Positions 1-7,689 of a DNA stretch of 64,000 nucleotides are shown one piece after another. The notes under the pieces are model-generated. The model made no database searches. It was not told where the DNA came from and was given only the letters and a program-made list of their open reading frames with translations. The position numbers and the translations under genes are program-made. Where the stretch lies: NCBI GenBank assembly GCA_900540785.1, contig UQHF01000002.1, positions 124,001 through 188,000 on the forward strand. Reading direction: 5' to 3'. This DNA is from an uncultured Blautia sp. GTDB lineage: Bacteria > Bacillota > Clostridia > Lachnospirales > Lachnospiraceae. Numbering within the stretch: position 1 is the first letter of the stretch; each line of letters starts with the position of its first letter.

Positions 1-468
1 CTTTTTCCCCACTTTTCTGTTCTGAAAAATATTGTGGATGCACCCATAAAAGTGCAGAAACGAAAAAAAGAAGAGGTTTATGCACAGGCGAGGGAGCTTC
101 TTAAAAAAATGGGGCTTTCCGATAAGGAAAAAGCATACCCTTATCAGCTTTCCGGCGGGCAGCAGCAGAGAGTTTCCATCGCAAGAGCACTTTGCATGAA
201 TCCGAAAATCCTGTTTTTTGACGAACCCACATCCGCTCTTGATCCGGAGCTTACAGGAGAAATTTTAAAGGTAATCCGTGATCTGGCAAAAGAGCATATT
301 ACAATGGTGATCGTTACCCATGAAATGTCGTTTGCCAGAGATATTTCTGATTATGTGATTTTTATGGATAAAGGAGTTATTGCAGTAGAGGGAACTTCCC
401 AGGAAGTATTTTCCTCAGACAATGAGCGTATGAGAGAATTTCTCGGAAAGTTCCATCAGGAAAATTAA
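1..468 (+). CDS. Polar amino-acid ABC transporter ATP-binding protein (5' partial)
   Basis: ATPase subunit of a GlnQ/HisP-type importer that powers amino-acid uptake at the membrane. The reading frame is open from base 1, so the gene starts upstream; the GTG at 34 lies inside the protein (the preceding residues LFPHFSVLKNIV match the family's Q-loop region). Visible are the ABC signature LSGGQQQRVSIARAL, the Walker B stretch ILFFDEPTSALDPE and the H-loop VIVTHE; Walker A lies outside the window. The permease and binding-protein genes expected beside it would also lie upstream. The family is clear, but the amino acid transported cannot be told from this fragment. Confidence 0.93.
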   Translation, partial: LFPHFSVLKNIVDAPIKVQKRKKEEVYAQARELLKKMGLSDKEKAYPYQLSGGQQQRVSIARALCMNPKILFFDEPTSALDPELTGEILKVIRDLAKEHITMVIVTHEMSFARDISDYVIFMDKGVIAVEGTSQEVFSSDNERMREFLGKFHQEN

Positions 469-472
469 AAAT

Positions 473-1171
473 TTAAGAAACAGAAGATACAAGGTGAGGC
501 AGCATTTTTACAATAATCTCTGCAGAGATATTGGATGCTGTCTCACAGTTTTTTTCAAATTCGTTAATTCCTTCATGGGAAGCCGTGTCTGTGACAGTAC
601 GCACGGAGAGGAAAGGAATCTGATTTACGTAGCACACGTGGGCATAGGCTCCGGTTTCCATATCTGCGCATAAGGGGCTGTATTTTTGAAGGAACCCTTC
701 TCTTTCTGTATTATTGATAAACTGTTCCCCTGTTACAGTTGTGCCGAATAAAATTTTATGTTTGGATAAACGGCTGTATTTTCTGGCAGCGTCCAGAAGA
801 GAGGGGGAAGCGTGAAAATATACAGATTCCATCCAGGGATGAAATTCTGTTAAAATATCGTCCGCTACATCATGGTAGGCGGTGCGTTCTGCGATCACCG
901 TATCAAAGAGATGAATATCCGGATGGATACCGCCGGCGGTTCCTCCGTTTATCACAAAATCCACATGAAAGGTATCAATGAGGAGCTGTGCGGCAATGGC
1001 GGCATTTACCTTACATACTCCGCTGTACAGAACAACTGCGGGGATATTTTCTATCAGTCCCTCGTAAAATTTAAGCATGGCTTTTTCTATGCATACCGGG
1101 TTTTTCATGTAGTTGAGATACGGGGCAAATTCCGTGTCACCGGCGCATATAATTCCGATTTTCATAGTCAT
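473..1171 (-). CDS. mtnN: 5'-methylthioadenosine/S-adenosylhomocysteine nucleosidase
   Basis: Cytoplasmic enzyme that hydrolyses MTA and SAH to adenine plus the thioribose, in methionine salvage and AI-2 precursor formation. It shows the nucleoside phosphorylase fold motif VINGGTAGG, the substrate-binding ADMETGAYAH segment with its conserved Glu, and RTVTDTA carrying the likely catalytic Asp. The length of about 232 residues fits the family. The open frame extends further upstream, but AGGGAGG lies just before two nearby ATGs (ends 1171 and 1165); I chose the outer one, and the inner is equally plausible. It is convergent with the ABC ATPase with only 4 bp between them, and no terminator is seen there. 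Confidence 0.88.
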   Translation of the reverse strand: MTMKIGIICAGDTEFAPYLNYMKNPVCIEKAMLKFYEGLIENIPAVVLYSGVCKVNAAIAAQLLIDTFHVDFVINGGTAGGIHPDIHLFDTVIAERTAYHDVADDILTEFHPWMESVYFHASPSLLDAARKYSRLSKHKILFGTTVTGEQFINNTEREGFLQKYSPLCADMETGAYAHVCYVNQIPFLSVRTVTDTASHEGINEFEKNCETASNISAEIIVKMLPHLVSSVS

Positions 1172-1270
1172 AATGCCTCCCTTTATCATAATTTTGTGAC
1201 AGTGTATCACAATCTTTCGTGGATTTCCAGAGCCTTCTGAAGAATTTTCCTGTTTTATTAAGTTTCCTAG

Positions 1271-1299
1271 TTGCTTTTAGGCATTGATTGTTATATAAT
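1271..1299 (+). promoter_or_regulatory. Probable sigma-A promoter of the pur genes
   Basis: TTGCTT at 1271-1276 and a perfect TATAAT at 1294-1299 are separated by 17 bp, about 50 bp upstream of purC. A tandem CGAAAG motif (1323-1337) follows in the leader. No purine riboswitch core was recognised here. Confidence 0.6.
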
Positions 1300-1351
1300 T
1301 TTTAGAGTGTGTTAAACTTTATCGAAAGTACGAAAGGAACAGGTGAAAGAC

Positions 1352-2059
1352 ATGGAGAAAAAAGAACAGCTTTACGAAGGAAAAGCAAAGAAAGTGTTTG
1401 CAACTGAGGACCCGGATGTGGTGATCGTCAGCTACAAAGATGACGCAACTGCATTCAACGGAGAGAAAAAGGGTACTATCAGCGGAAAAGGTGCAATCAA
1501 CAACCGCATGACAAATCTTGTTTTTCAGAAATTTGAGGCTGCCGGAATCCCGACACATTTCATCGAAGAATTAAACGATAGAGAGACTGCAGTAAAGAAA
1601 GTGGACATTGTACCTCTTGAAGTAATTGTCCGCAATGTTGCAGCTGGAAGTTTTTCCAAACGTATGGGTGTAGAAGAGGGAAGAGAGCTTCTCTGCCCGA
1701 TTTTAGAGTTCAGTTACAAAAATGATGACCTTGGCGACCCGTTCATCAATGATGATTATGCACTGGCACTTGGTCTTGCAACAAAAGAAGAGCTGGATGA
1801 AATCCGTACATATACACTGAAAGTAAACGAGATCATGAAAGAGTACTTCCTCAATGCAGGAATGAAACTGATTGATTTTAAAATTGAGTTTGGACGTTTC
1901 CACGGAAAAATCCTTCTTGCAGATGAGGTTTCTCCGGATACCTGCCGTCTGTGGGATGTAAACACAAATGAGAAACTGGACAAAGACCGTTTCAGACGCG
2001 ACATGGGCAATGTAGAGGAAGCTTATAACGAAGTATTCCATCGTCTTGGTTTAGAATAA
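1352..2059 (+). CDS. purC: Phosphoribosylaminoimidazole-succinocarboxamide synthase
   Basis: SAICAR synthetase: condenses CAIR with aspartate using ATP in de novo purine synthesis. The N-terminal EGKAKKVF, the central VRNVAAGSFSKRMGVEEG and DFKIEFGR are family signatures, and 235 residues is the usual bacterial length. I chose the ATG preceded by AGGTG at 6 bp rather than the in-frame GTG at 1343, which would overlap that binding site. It is followed directly by purB and purA; PurC and PurB act on consecutive intermediates, and PurB also serves the PurA branch to AMP, so the cluster is functionally coherent. Confidence 0.96.
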   Translation: MEKKEQLYEGKAKKVFATEDPDVVIVSYKDDATAFNGEKKGTISGKGAINNRMTNLVFQKFEAAGIPTHFIEELNDRETAVKKVDIVPLEVIVRNVAAGSFSKRMGVEEGRELLCPILEFSYKNDDLGDPFINDDYALALGLATKEELDEIRTYTLKVNEIMKEYFLNAGMKLIDFKIEFGRFHGKILLADEVSPDTCRLWDVNTNEKLDKDRFRRDMGNVEEAYNEVFHRLGLE

Positions 2060-2079
2060 ATATAAGCGGGAGAATGAAG

Positions 2080-3513
2080 ATGAGTACAGACAGATATGTA
2101 AGTCCTTTATCAGAGCGTTACGCAAGCAGGGAAATGCAGTATATCTTTTCACCGGATATGAAATTCCGTACATGGAGAAAGCTGTGGATTGCCCTTGCAG
2201 AAACAGAAAAAGAGCTGGGTCTTAATATTACTCAGGAACAGATTGACGAGCTGAAAAGCCATGCAGATGATATTAATTACGATGTGGCGAAAGAGAGAGA
2301 GCGTCAGGTACGCCACGATGTAATGTCACATGTGTATGCTTACGGTGTGCAGTGTCCGAAAGCGAAGGGAATCATTCATCTCGGTGCAACTTCCTGCTAT
2401 GTAGGAGACAATACAGATATTATTGTAATGACAGAGGCATTAAAGCTTGTGCAGAAGAAGCTTATCAATGTCATTGCCGAGCTTTCAAAATTTGCGGATA
2501 AATATAAAGCACAGCCTACCCTTGCATTTACACATTTCCAGCCGGCGCAGCCGACAACTGTTGGAAAACGTGCCACACTCTGGACACAGGAATTTCTTCT
2601 TGATCTTGAGGATCTGGAATATGTGATCAGCACAATGAAGCTTCTCGGCTCAAAGGGTACAACAGGAACACAGGCAAGTTTCCTGGAACTGTTTGACGGA
2701 GATCAGGAAACGATTGATAAAATTGATCCGATGATCGCAGAAAAAATGGGATTTAAGGAGTGCTATCCTGTTTCCGGACAGACATATTCCCGTAAAGTGG
2801 ATACACGTGTCTTAAACGTGCTTGCAGGAATTGCAGCCAGCGCGCATAAGATGTCAAACGATATTCGTCTTTTACAGCATTTAAAAGAGGTGGAGGAGCC
2901 GTTTGAAAAATCACAGATAGGTTCTTCTGCAATGGCATATAAGAGAAATCCGATGAGAAGTGAGAGAATTGCTTCCCTTTCCAGATTTGTGATGGTAGAC
3001 GCTTTAAATCCGGCGATCACATCTGCCACACAGTGGTTTGAGAGAACGCTGGACGATTCTGCAAATAAACGTCTCAGTATTCCGGAAGGATTCCTGGCAA
3101 TCGACGGAATTCTTGACCTTTGCTTAAATGTAGTAGACGGACTTGTTGTGTATCCTAAGGTAATTGAGAAACGTCTCATGTCCGAGCTTCCGTTTATGGC
3201 AACAGAAAATATTATGATGGACGCAGTGAAGGCAGGCGGAGACCGCCAGGAGCTGCATGAGCGCATCCGTGAGCTTTCTATGGAAGCAGGACGGAACGTA
3301 AAAGTAGAAGGAAAGGACAACAATCTGCTTGAACTGATCGCAGCAGATTCGGCGTTCAATCTTTCTCTTGATGAATTAAAGAAAACAATGGACCCGGCTA
3401 AATATGTAGGCCGTGCGAAAGAACAGACAGATGCCTTCCTTGCAAAGGTAGTCCGTCCGATTCTGGACTCCCACAAGGAAATGCTTGGTGTCAAAGCAGA
3501 AATCAACGTCTGA
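2080..3513 (+). CDS. purB: Adenylosuccinate lyase
   Basis: Cleaves SAICAR and adenylosuccinate, releasing fumarate, in IMP and AMP synthesis. It belongs to the fumarase/aspartase superfamily: the signature GSSAMAYKRNPMRSER (about residues 279-295) holds the catalytic Ser loop, and HLGATSCYVGDNTD and THFQPAQPTT hold the conserved histidines. It has 477 residues. The start ATG at 2080 is 7 bp from GGGAG; the alternative at 2074 is too close to that site. It follows purC by 20 bp and precedes purA, so one purine operon is likely. Confidence 0.96.
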   Translation: MSTDRYVSPLSERYASREMQYIFSPDMKFRTWRKLWIALAETEKELGLNITQEQIDELKSHADDINYDVAKERERQVRHDVMSHVYAYGVQCPKAKGIIHLGATSCYVGDNTDIIVMTEALKLVQKKLINVIAELSKFADKYKAQPTLAFTHFQPAQPTTVGKRATLWTQEFLLDLEDLEYVISTMKLLGSKGTTGTQASFLELFDGDQETIDKIDPMIAEKMGFKECYPVSGQTYSRKVDTRVLNVLAGIAASAHKMSNDIRLLQHLKEVEEPFEKSQIGSSAMAYKRNPMRSERIASLSRFVMVDALNPAITSATQWFERTLDDSANKRLSIPEGFLAIDGILDLCLNVVDGLVVYPKVIEKRLMSELPFMATENIMMDAVKAGGDRQELHERIRELSMEAGRNVKVEGKDNNLLELIAADSAFNLSLDELKKTMDPAKYVGRAKEQTDAFLAKVVRPILDSHKEMLGVKAEINV

Positions 3514-3547
3514 TTCACAGAGAAAACACGAGGAGGAAAATAGTGTT

Positions 3548-4828
3548 ATGATCAAGGCAGTAGTTGGAGCAAACTGGGGAGATGAAGGTAAAGGAAAAAT
3601 TACCGATATGCTGGCTCAGGAAGCAGATATTATCGTGAGATTTCAGGGAGGTGCAAATGCAGGACATACCATTGTCAACGACTATGGAAAATTCGCACTC
3701 CATACCTTACCGTCAGGAGTGTTCTATGATCACACTACAAGTGTGATCGGCAATGGCGTTGCACTGAACATCCCTGTGTTTTTCAAAGAATATAATGAAG
3801 TAGTGGAGAGAGGCGTTCCGGCTCCGAAGATTCTTATTTCCGACAGAGCACAGATGGTAATGCCATACCACATTTTATTTGACCAGTACGAGGAAGAGCG
3901 TCTTGCAGGAAAATCCTTTGGTTCCACAAAATCCGGTATTGCACCGTTCTATTCTGACAAATATGCAAAAATCGGATTCCAGGTAAGCGAACTTTTCGAT
4001 GAGGAAGCCTTAAAAGAAAAACTGGTTCGCGTATGTGAGACAAAGAATGTTCTTCTTGAGCATCTGTATCACAAACCGCTCTTAAATCCGGACGAGATTT
4101 TTGAAGAGTTGATGGAGTACAAGAAAATGGTTGCACCATATGTGTGTGATGTTTCTCTGTATCTGTGGAATGCACTGAAAGAAGGAAAAGAAGTGCTTCT
4201 TGAGGGACAGCTTGGTTCCTTAAAAGATCCGGATCACGGAATTTATCCTATGGTAACTTCTTCTTCCACACTGGCAGCATATGGCGCAATCGGAGCAGGC
4301 GTGCCTCCATATGAGATCAAGAAGATCATCACTGTATGCAAGGCTTATTCCAGCGCAGTAGGAGCAGGCGCATTCGTTTCCGAAATTTTCGGAGAGGAAG
4401 CAGACGAGCTCAGAAGACGCGGCGGTGACGGTGGAGAGTATGGCGCAACAACAGGACGTCCGAGACGTATGGGCTGGTTCGACTGTGTTGCTTCCAAATA
4501 CGGCTGCCGTGTACAGGGAACTACAGACGTTGCCTTTACTGTACTTGATGTTCTGGGCTACCTGGAGGAAATCCCGGTTTGCGTAGGGTACGAAATTGAC
4601 GGAGAGGTTACAACAGAATTCCCGACAACTGCGCTTCTTGAGAAGGCAAAACCGGTTCTTGAGGTGCTTCCGGGCTGGAACTGCGATATTCGCGGAATTA
4701 CAAAATACGAAGATCTTCCGGAAAACTGCAGAAAGTATGTAGAATTTGTAGAAGAGAAGATCGGATTCCCGATTACCATGATTTCCAATGGACCGGGAAG
4801 AAATGATATTATTTACAGAAACAAATAA
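3548..4828 (+). CDS. purA: Adenylosuccinate synthetase
   Basis: GTP-dependent ligation of IMP and aspartate to adenylosuccinate, the first committed step to AMP. The N-terminal WGDEGKGK P-loop-like motif, GANAGHTI and the C-terminal half with the TTGRPRR loop are diagnostic. It has 426 residues, close to the usual 430. The frame is open from 3485, but the ATG at 3548, preceded by AGGAGGAAAA, gives the expected N-terminus MIKAVVGANWGDEGKG. It lies 34 bp after purB and is probably co-transcribed with it. Confidence 0.97.
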   Translation: MIKAVVGANWGDEGKGKITDMLAQEADIIVRFQGGANAGHTIVNDYGKFALHTLPSGVFYDHTTSVIGNGVALNIPVFFKEYNEVVERGVPAPKILISDRAQMVMPYHILFDQYEEERLAGKSFGSTKSGIAPFYSDKYAKIGFQVSELFDEEALKEKLVRVCETKNVLLEHLYHKPLLNPDEIFEELMEYKKMVAPYVCDVSLYLWNALKEGKEVLLEGQLGSLKDPDHGIYPMVTSSSTLAAYGAIGAGVPPYEIKKIITVCKAYSSAVGAGAFVSEIFGEEADELRRRGGDGGEYGATTGRPRRMGWFDCVASKYGCRVQGTTDVAFTVLDVLGYLEEIPVCVGYEIDGEVTTEFPTTALLEKAKPVLEVLPGWNCDIRGITKYEDLPENCRKYVEFVEEKIGFPITMISNGPGRNDIIYRNK

Positions 4829-4842
4829 TAAAGTTTTATTCG

Positions 4843-4862
4843 CGCCGGAGTTGTCTCCGGCG
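4843..4862 (+). terminator. Inverted repeat after purA (weak terminator candidate)
   Basis: CGCCGGAG and CTCCGGCG form an 8-bp GC-rich stem with a TTGT loop, 15 bp after the purA stop. No T-run follows, so it may attenuate or protect the mRNA rather than terminate it. Confidence 0.45.
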
Positions 4863-4894
4863 TGAACTGTATATAGAAAAAGAGGAAATATTTT

Positions 4895-5710
4895 ATGAAA
4901 AACTGGAAACGGTTACTGGCAGGAGCCGGAGTGATCCTTATGCTGCTGGCATTTTGCCTTCCCATGATTTTTGCCTTTGGAGAGGGAGAAAATTCCGACA
5001 GTCTGTTCTGGGGAGCAATCGGCATTGCCTTTATTATCCCTATACTGATTTATATGCTTATGATGGCATATAGAATTTTTGGAAAAAAGGAGAAACCTGT
5101 GGAGAGAAAAATAGAAAATATTATTTTTGATGTAGGAAATGTTCTGATGGAATACGGCTGGGAGCCTTACCTCAAAAGCTTTGGATTTCCAAAAGAAAAG
5201 TATGAAAAAATTGCGGATGCCGTATTTCGCAGTAAAGTGTGGAATGAACAGGACAGAGGACTTCTTCCGGAAGAAGAGTATGTCAATCAGTATGTGGCGT
5301 TTGCACCGGAATACGAAAAAGAAATCCGGGAAGTGATGGAGCGCAGTCCGGAATGTATGTCCGTTTATGATTATACAGATACATGGGTAAAATACTTGAA
5401 AGAAAAAGGCTATCACCTTTATGTTCTCTCTAATTACGGAAGCTATATGCTGAACAGAAACAGAGAGCAGATGAGCTTTCTGAAATATATGGACGGCGTT
5501 GTGTTTTCCTGTGAGGTAAAGCAGGTAAAGCCGGAAATTGAAATTTATAAAACCATTTTGAAGAAATATAATCTGAAACCGGAAAAAACAGTTTTCATTG
5601 ATGACCGGAAGGAAAACTGCGAAGGTGCGGAAAAAGCAGGCATCCATACCATTCAGTTTCAGAATTTTAAGCAGGCGGCGGCAGAGCTTGAAAAGCTGGG
5701 CGTAAAATAA
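4895..5710 (+). CDS. Membrane-tethered HAD-family hydrolase
   Basis: Probable phosphatase of the haloacid dehalogenase superfamily, YihX-like. Residues 5-27 and about 38-60 are two hydrophobic membrane segments; the catalytic domain follows from about residue 70. Motif I is IIFDVGNVL, with the nucleophile Asp but Gly where many HADs have a second Asp, as in YihX-type enzymes. YVLSNYG is motif II, the Lys of VKQVKPEIEIY motif III, and VFIDDRKENC motif IV. The two-helix membrane anchor is unusual for this normally soluble subfamily. The substrate is unknown. The gene stands alone between two hairpins. Confidence 0.82.
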   Translation: MKNWKRLLAGAGVILMLLAFCLPMIFAFGEGENSDSLFWGAIGIAFIIPILIYMLMMAYRIFGKKEKPVERKIENIIFDVGNVLMEYGWEPYLKSFGFPKEKYEKIADAVFRSKVWNEQDRGLLPEEEYVNQYVAFAPEYEKEIREVMERSPECMSVYDYTDTWVKYLKEKGYHLYVLSNYGSYMLNRNREQMSFLKYMDGVVFSCEVKQVKPEIEIYKTILKKYNLKPEKTVFIDDRKENCEGAEKAGIHTIQFQNFKQAAAELEKLGVK

Positions 5711-5723
5711 ATACTAAAGAGAA

Positions 5724-5763
5724 GAAGCCCTGCAGGCGGAGTATCACGCACCCACAGGGCTTC
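5724..5763 (+). terminator. Hairpin after the HAD hydrolase gene
   Basis: GAAGCCCTG pairs with CAGGGCTTC across a 22-base loop. It lies 13 bp after the stop codon. There is no clear T-tract, so it is only a probable terminator. Confidence 0.45.
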
Positions 5764-5886
5764 AAGGGGAGGATATAAGTATTTCATACCTTGTCTTTTG
5801 TGCTGTTCATTGAAGGGGGTTCAACGAACATTTATAGTATGGGTATAAATGTGCCTGTTTATACATTAAAATAAAATTTTTTTGGT

Positions 5887-5915
5887 TTGTGTTTTTACAA
5901 AAAAGATGATATAAT
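5887..5915 (+). promoter_or_regulatory. Probable sigma-A promoter of the SEC-C gene
   Basis: TTGTGT and a perfect TATAAT are separated by 17 bp, about 60 bp before the start codon, in a very AT-rich stretch. Confidence 0.6.
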
Positions 5916-5974
5916 AAAAAAGCTTTGATGCAAAGCACAAATATCGATGAAATTTTGGAAAAGAGGATTAAGAA

Positions 5975-6484
5975 ATGAGCGATAAAACTATCTTAGAGCA
6001 GTGGCGTTCCATCGCTTACGACCAGCAGGCAGACCGCAATAAACTGCAGAGATTCTGGGCAAATTATTTTAACATTGAAAAAGGTATTTATGAGCAGCTT
6101 CTTGAGAATCCGGATGAGACGGTTTCCGGTACAGTAAAAGAGCTGGCTGAGAAATATGGACAGGAAGTTCTTACAATGGTTGGTTTCCTTGATGGAATCA
6201 ATGACAGCCTTCTGGTTCAGAACCCGATCGAAACAATGGATGAGAACACAAAGGTAAATCTTGCATTTGACAAAGAGCTTCTTTACAAAAATATGGTAGA
6301 TGCAAAGGCAGACTGGCTTTACAATCTGCCGCAGTGGGACAAGATCTTTACTCCGGAGAAGAAGAAAGAACTTTACATGGAGCAGAAAAAATCCGGTACA
6401 ATTGTAAAAGCACATAAAATCGGACGCAATGATCCATGTCCTTGCGGAAGCGGCAAGAAATACAAACATTGCTGCGGAAGATAA
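5975..6484 (+). CDS. SEC-C metal-binding motif protein
   Basis: A 169-residue cytoplasmic protein ending in a SEC-C zinc-binding motif (CPCGSGKKYKHCCG), the same short C-x-C-x8-C-C module found at the SecA C-terminus. The N-terminal 140 residues are predicted mostly helical and charged, and match no enzyme family I recognise. The start has GAGGATT 8 bp upstream. It has its own promoter and terminator, so it is monocistronic. SEC-C modules bind zinc and often mediate ribosome, SecB or protein contacts; the function of this protein is unknown. Confidence 0.85.
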   Translation: MSDKTILEQWRSIAYDQQADRNKLQRFWANYFNIEKGIYEQLLENPDETVSGTVKELAEKYGQEVLTMVGFLDGINDSLLVQNPIETMDENTKVNLAFDKELLYKNMVDAKADWLYNLPQWDKIFTPEKKKELYMEQKKSGTIVKAHKIGRNDPCPCGSGKKYKHCCGR

Positions 6485-6524
6485 GAAAACTGTGTTTCTG
6501 CAAATAAAGGAACAATAATAATCA

Positions 6525-6555
6525 GGCTGTCGGCGCTGCCGGCAGCCGTTTTGTC
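6525..6555 (+). terminator. Intrinsic terminator of the SEC-C gene
   Basis: A ten-base-pair GC-rich stem (GGCTGTCGGC with GCCGGCAGCC, one T-G wobble) with a GCT loop is followed by GTTTTGT. Confidence 0.7.
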
Positions 6556-6614
6556 ATTATCCAGTGTGTCGTAAAATCCCTGCCTTTAGCTGTGGGGAGT
6601 GTCAAGGAGGAAAT

Positions 6615-7361
6615 ATGGCGAATTTATGTTTTGTGGCGGCAGTCATATGCGTTTTGTATTATCTGGGAATTACGGTTTACTCCGGGATCCATACAGATTT
6701 TTCTTGGATATGGCTTGCGGGAGCTGTTTTTCTTGCAGGAAACGGTTTTCTTTTTATGGCAGATGAAAAATATCCCTCTTTGTTTCCGGCATGGACAAAA
6801 TATACATATGCTATTCTTATTTTTACAGGCTTCTGCCTGTTTATCCTGCTTTTTATAAAGGTTTTATCCGGAATGAGAGGAAAAGGCAAAGAAAATCTGG
6901 ATTACGTAGTCGTTCTTGGCGCGCACGTAAAAGGAGAAGCGCCTTCCAGAGCGCTTTTAAAGAGGCTGGAAGCAGCCCTTGATTACGGAAAAAGGAATCC
7001 AGATACAAAGATGATCTTATCGGGGGGACAGGGCTTTGGAGAGGATATTACAGAGGCGCTCTGTATGAAACGGTATCTTACAGAAAACGGGATTTCCGAA
7101 GGCAGACTGATTTTGGAGGAACAATCTACAGACACAAGGGAAAATCTGAAATTTTCAGATGAAATGACAGGCTGCAAAGAGAAAAAGACCGGAATTTTAT
7201 CAAATGATTTTCATGTATACCGGGCAGTCCGACTCGCGAAAAAACTCGGGTATGTATCCCCTATGGGAATTGCTGCTCCATCGGATCCGTTTATGGAGCC
7301 CCATTATGTGGTGAGAGAAATTTTTGCCCTTGTAAAAGAGCAATTAAAAGGAAATATCTGA
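6615..7361 (+). CDS. DUF218 / YdcF-like membrane protein
   Basis: A 248-residue protein with three N-terminal hydrophobic segments (about residues 3-20, 28-45 and 60-80) and a C-terminal DUF218 domain typical of YdcF/ElyC/SanA proteins: the LDYVVVLGAHV strand, MILSGGQG, and the conserved acidic EEQSTDTRENL stretch. Relatives are linked to envelope biogenesis or undecaprenyl-phosphate metabolism, but the reaction is unproven. The ATG at 6615 follows AAGGAGG at 4 bp; the upstream open frame (from 6564) has no binding site. It stands alone between the SEC-C terminator and the thrS promoter. Confidence 0.82.
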   Translation: MANLCFVAAVICVLYYLGITVYSGIHTDFSWIWLAGAVFLAGNGFLFMADEKYPSLFPAWTKYTYAILIFTGFCLFILLFIKVLSGMRGKGKENLDYVVVLGAHVKGEAPSRALLKRLEAALDYGKRNPDTKMILSGGQGFGEDITEALCMKRYLTENGISEGRLILEEQSTDTRENLKFSDEMTGCKEKKTGILSNDFHVYRAVRLAKKLGYVSPMGIAAPSDPFMEPHYVVREIFALVKEQLKGNI

Positions 7362-7368
7362 AACGCCA

Positions 7369-7397
7369 TTGACAAACAGAAATCCGGCGTATATAAT
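7369..7397 (+). promoter_or_regulatory. sigma-A promoter of thrS
   Basis: A perfect TTGACA and a perfect TATAAT are spaced 17 bp apart, just upstream of the T-box leader. Confidence 0.85.
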
Positions 7398-7404
7398 GTG
7401 GTTC

Positions 7405-7650
7405 AGAACCAAAAGAAAACACGCAGACGAGACGAGTAGGCTGTGGAACGTTCCAGAGAGAGATGCATTTGCTGGAAGCATCTTATCGGGAAGCAGTTGA
7501 AAACTACCTCCGAGTGGCCCCAATCCGGTCCGGTGATTCCGTTATCATCAATGAAGTGGTTATATTTGGTATAAGCAGATATAACAAGCAGGGTGGAACC
7601 GCGAGATACTCGTCCCTTACAGTGCATTGCATTGTAAGGGATTTTTTTAT
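7405..7650 (+). ncRNA. T-box riboswitch (threonyl) in the thrS leader
   Basis: The leader carries the conserved T-box sequence GCAGGGTGGAACCGCG (7588-7603), which pairs with the uncharged tRNA acceptor end, preceded by a long structured stem I region starting near the AGTAGGCTG loop. A 12-bp terminator stem (7614-7625 with 7629-7640) and seven Ts follow. An ACC codon at 7506-7508 in the 3' side of stem I would be the threonine specifier. When threonyl-tRNA is uncharged the antiterminator forms and thrS is transcribed. The family call is firm; the exact specifier position is inferred. Confidence 0.9.
7614..7648 (+). terminator. Regulated terminator of the thrS T-box
   Basis: CCCTTACAGTGC and GCATTGTAAGGG form a 12-bp stem with one G-T wobble and an ATT loop, followed by a T7 tract. 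It competes with the antiterminator formed by the T-box sequence. Confidence 0.9.
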
Positions 7651-7689
7651 TCATCAACAAGGATTTTATAAGAAAAGAAAGGAGACAAT

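Noticed and set aside
1211..1351. A purine riboswitch upstream of purC
   Set aside because: No conserved purine-aptamer core or terminator stem could be found in the leader.
4913..5647. A long minus-strand ORF opposite the HAD gene
   Set aside because: Shadow of the real gene in another frame; composition rich in Phe/His/Ile without any domain.
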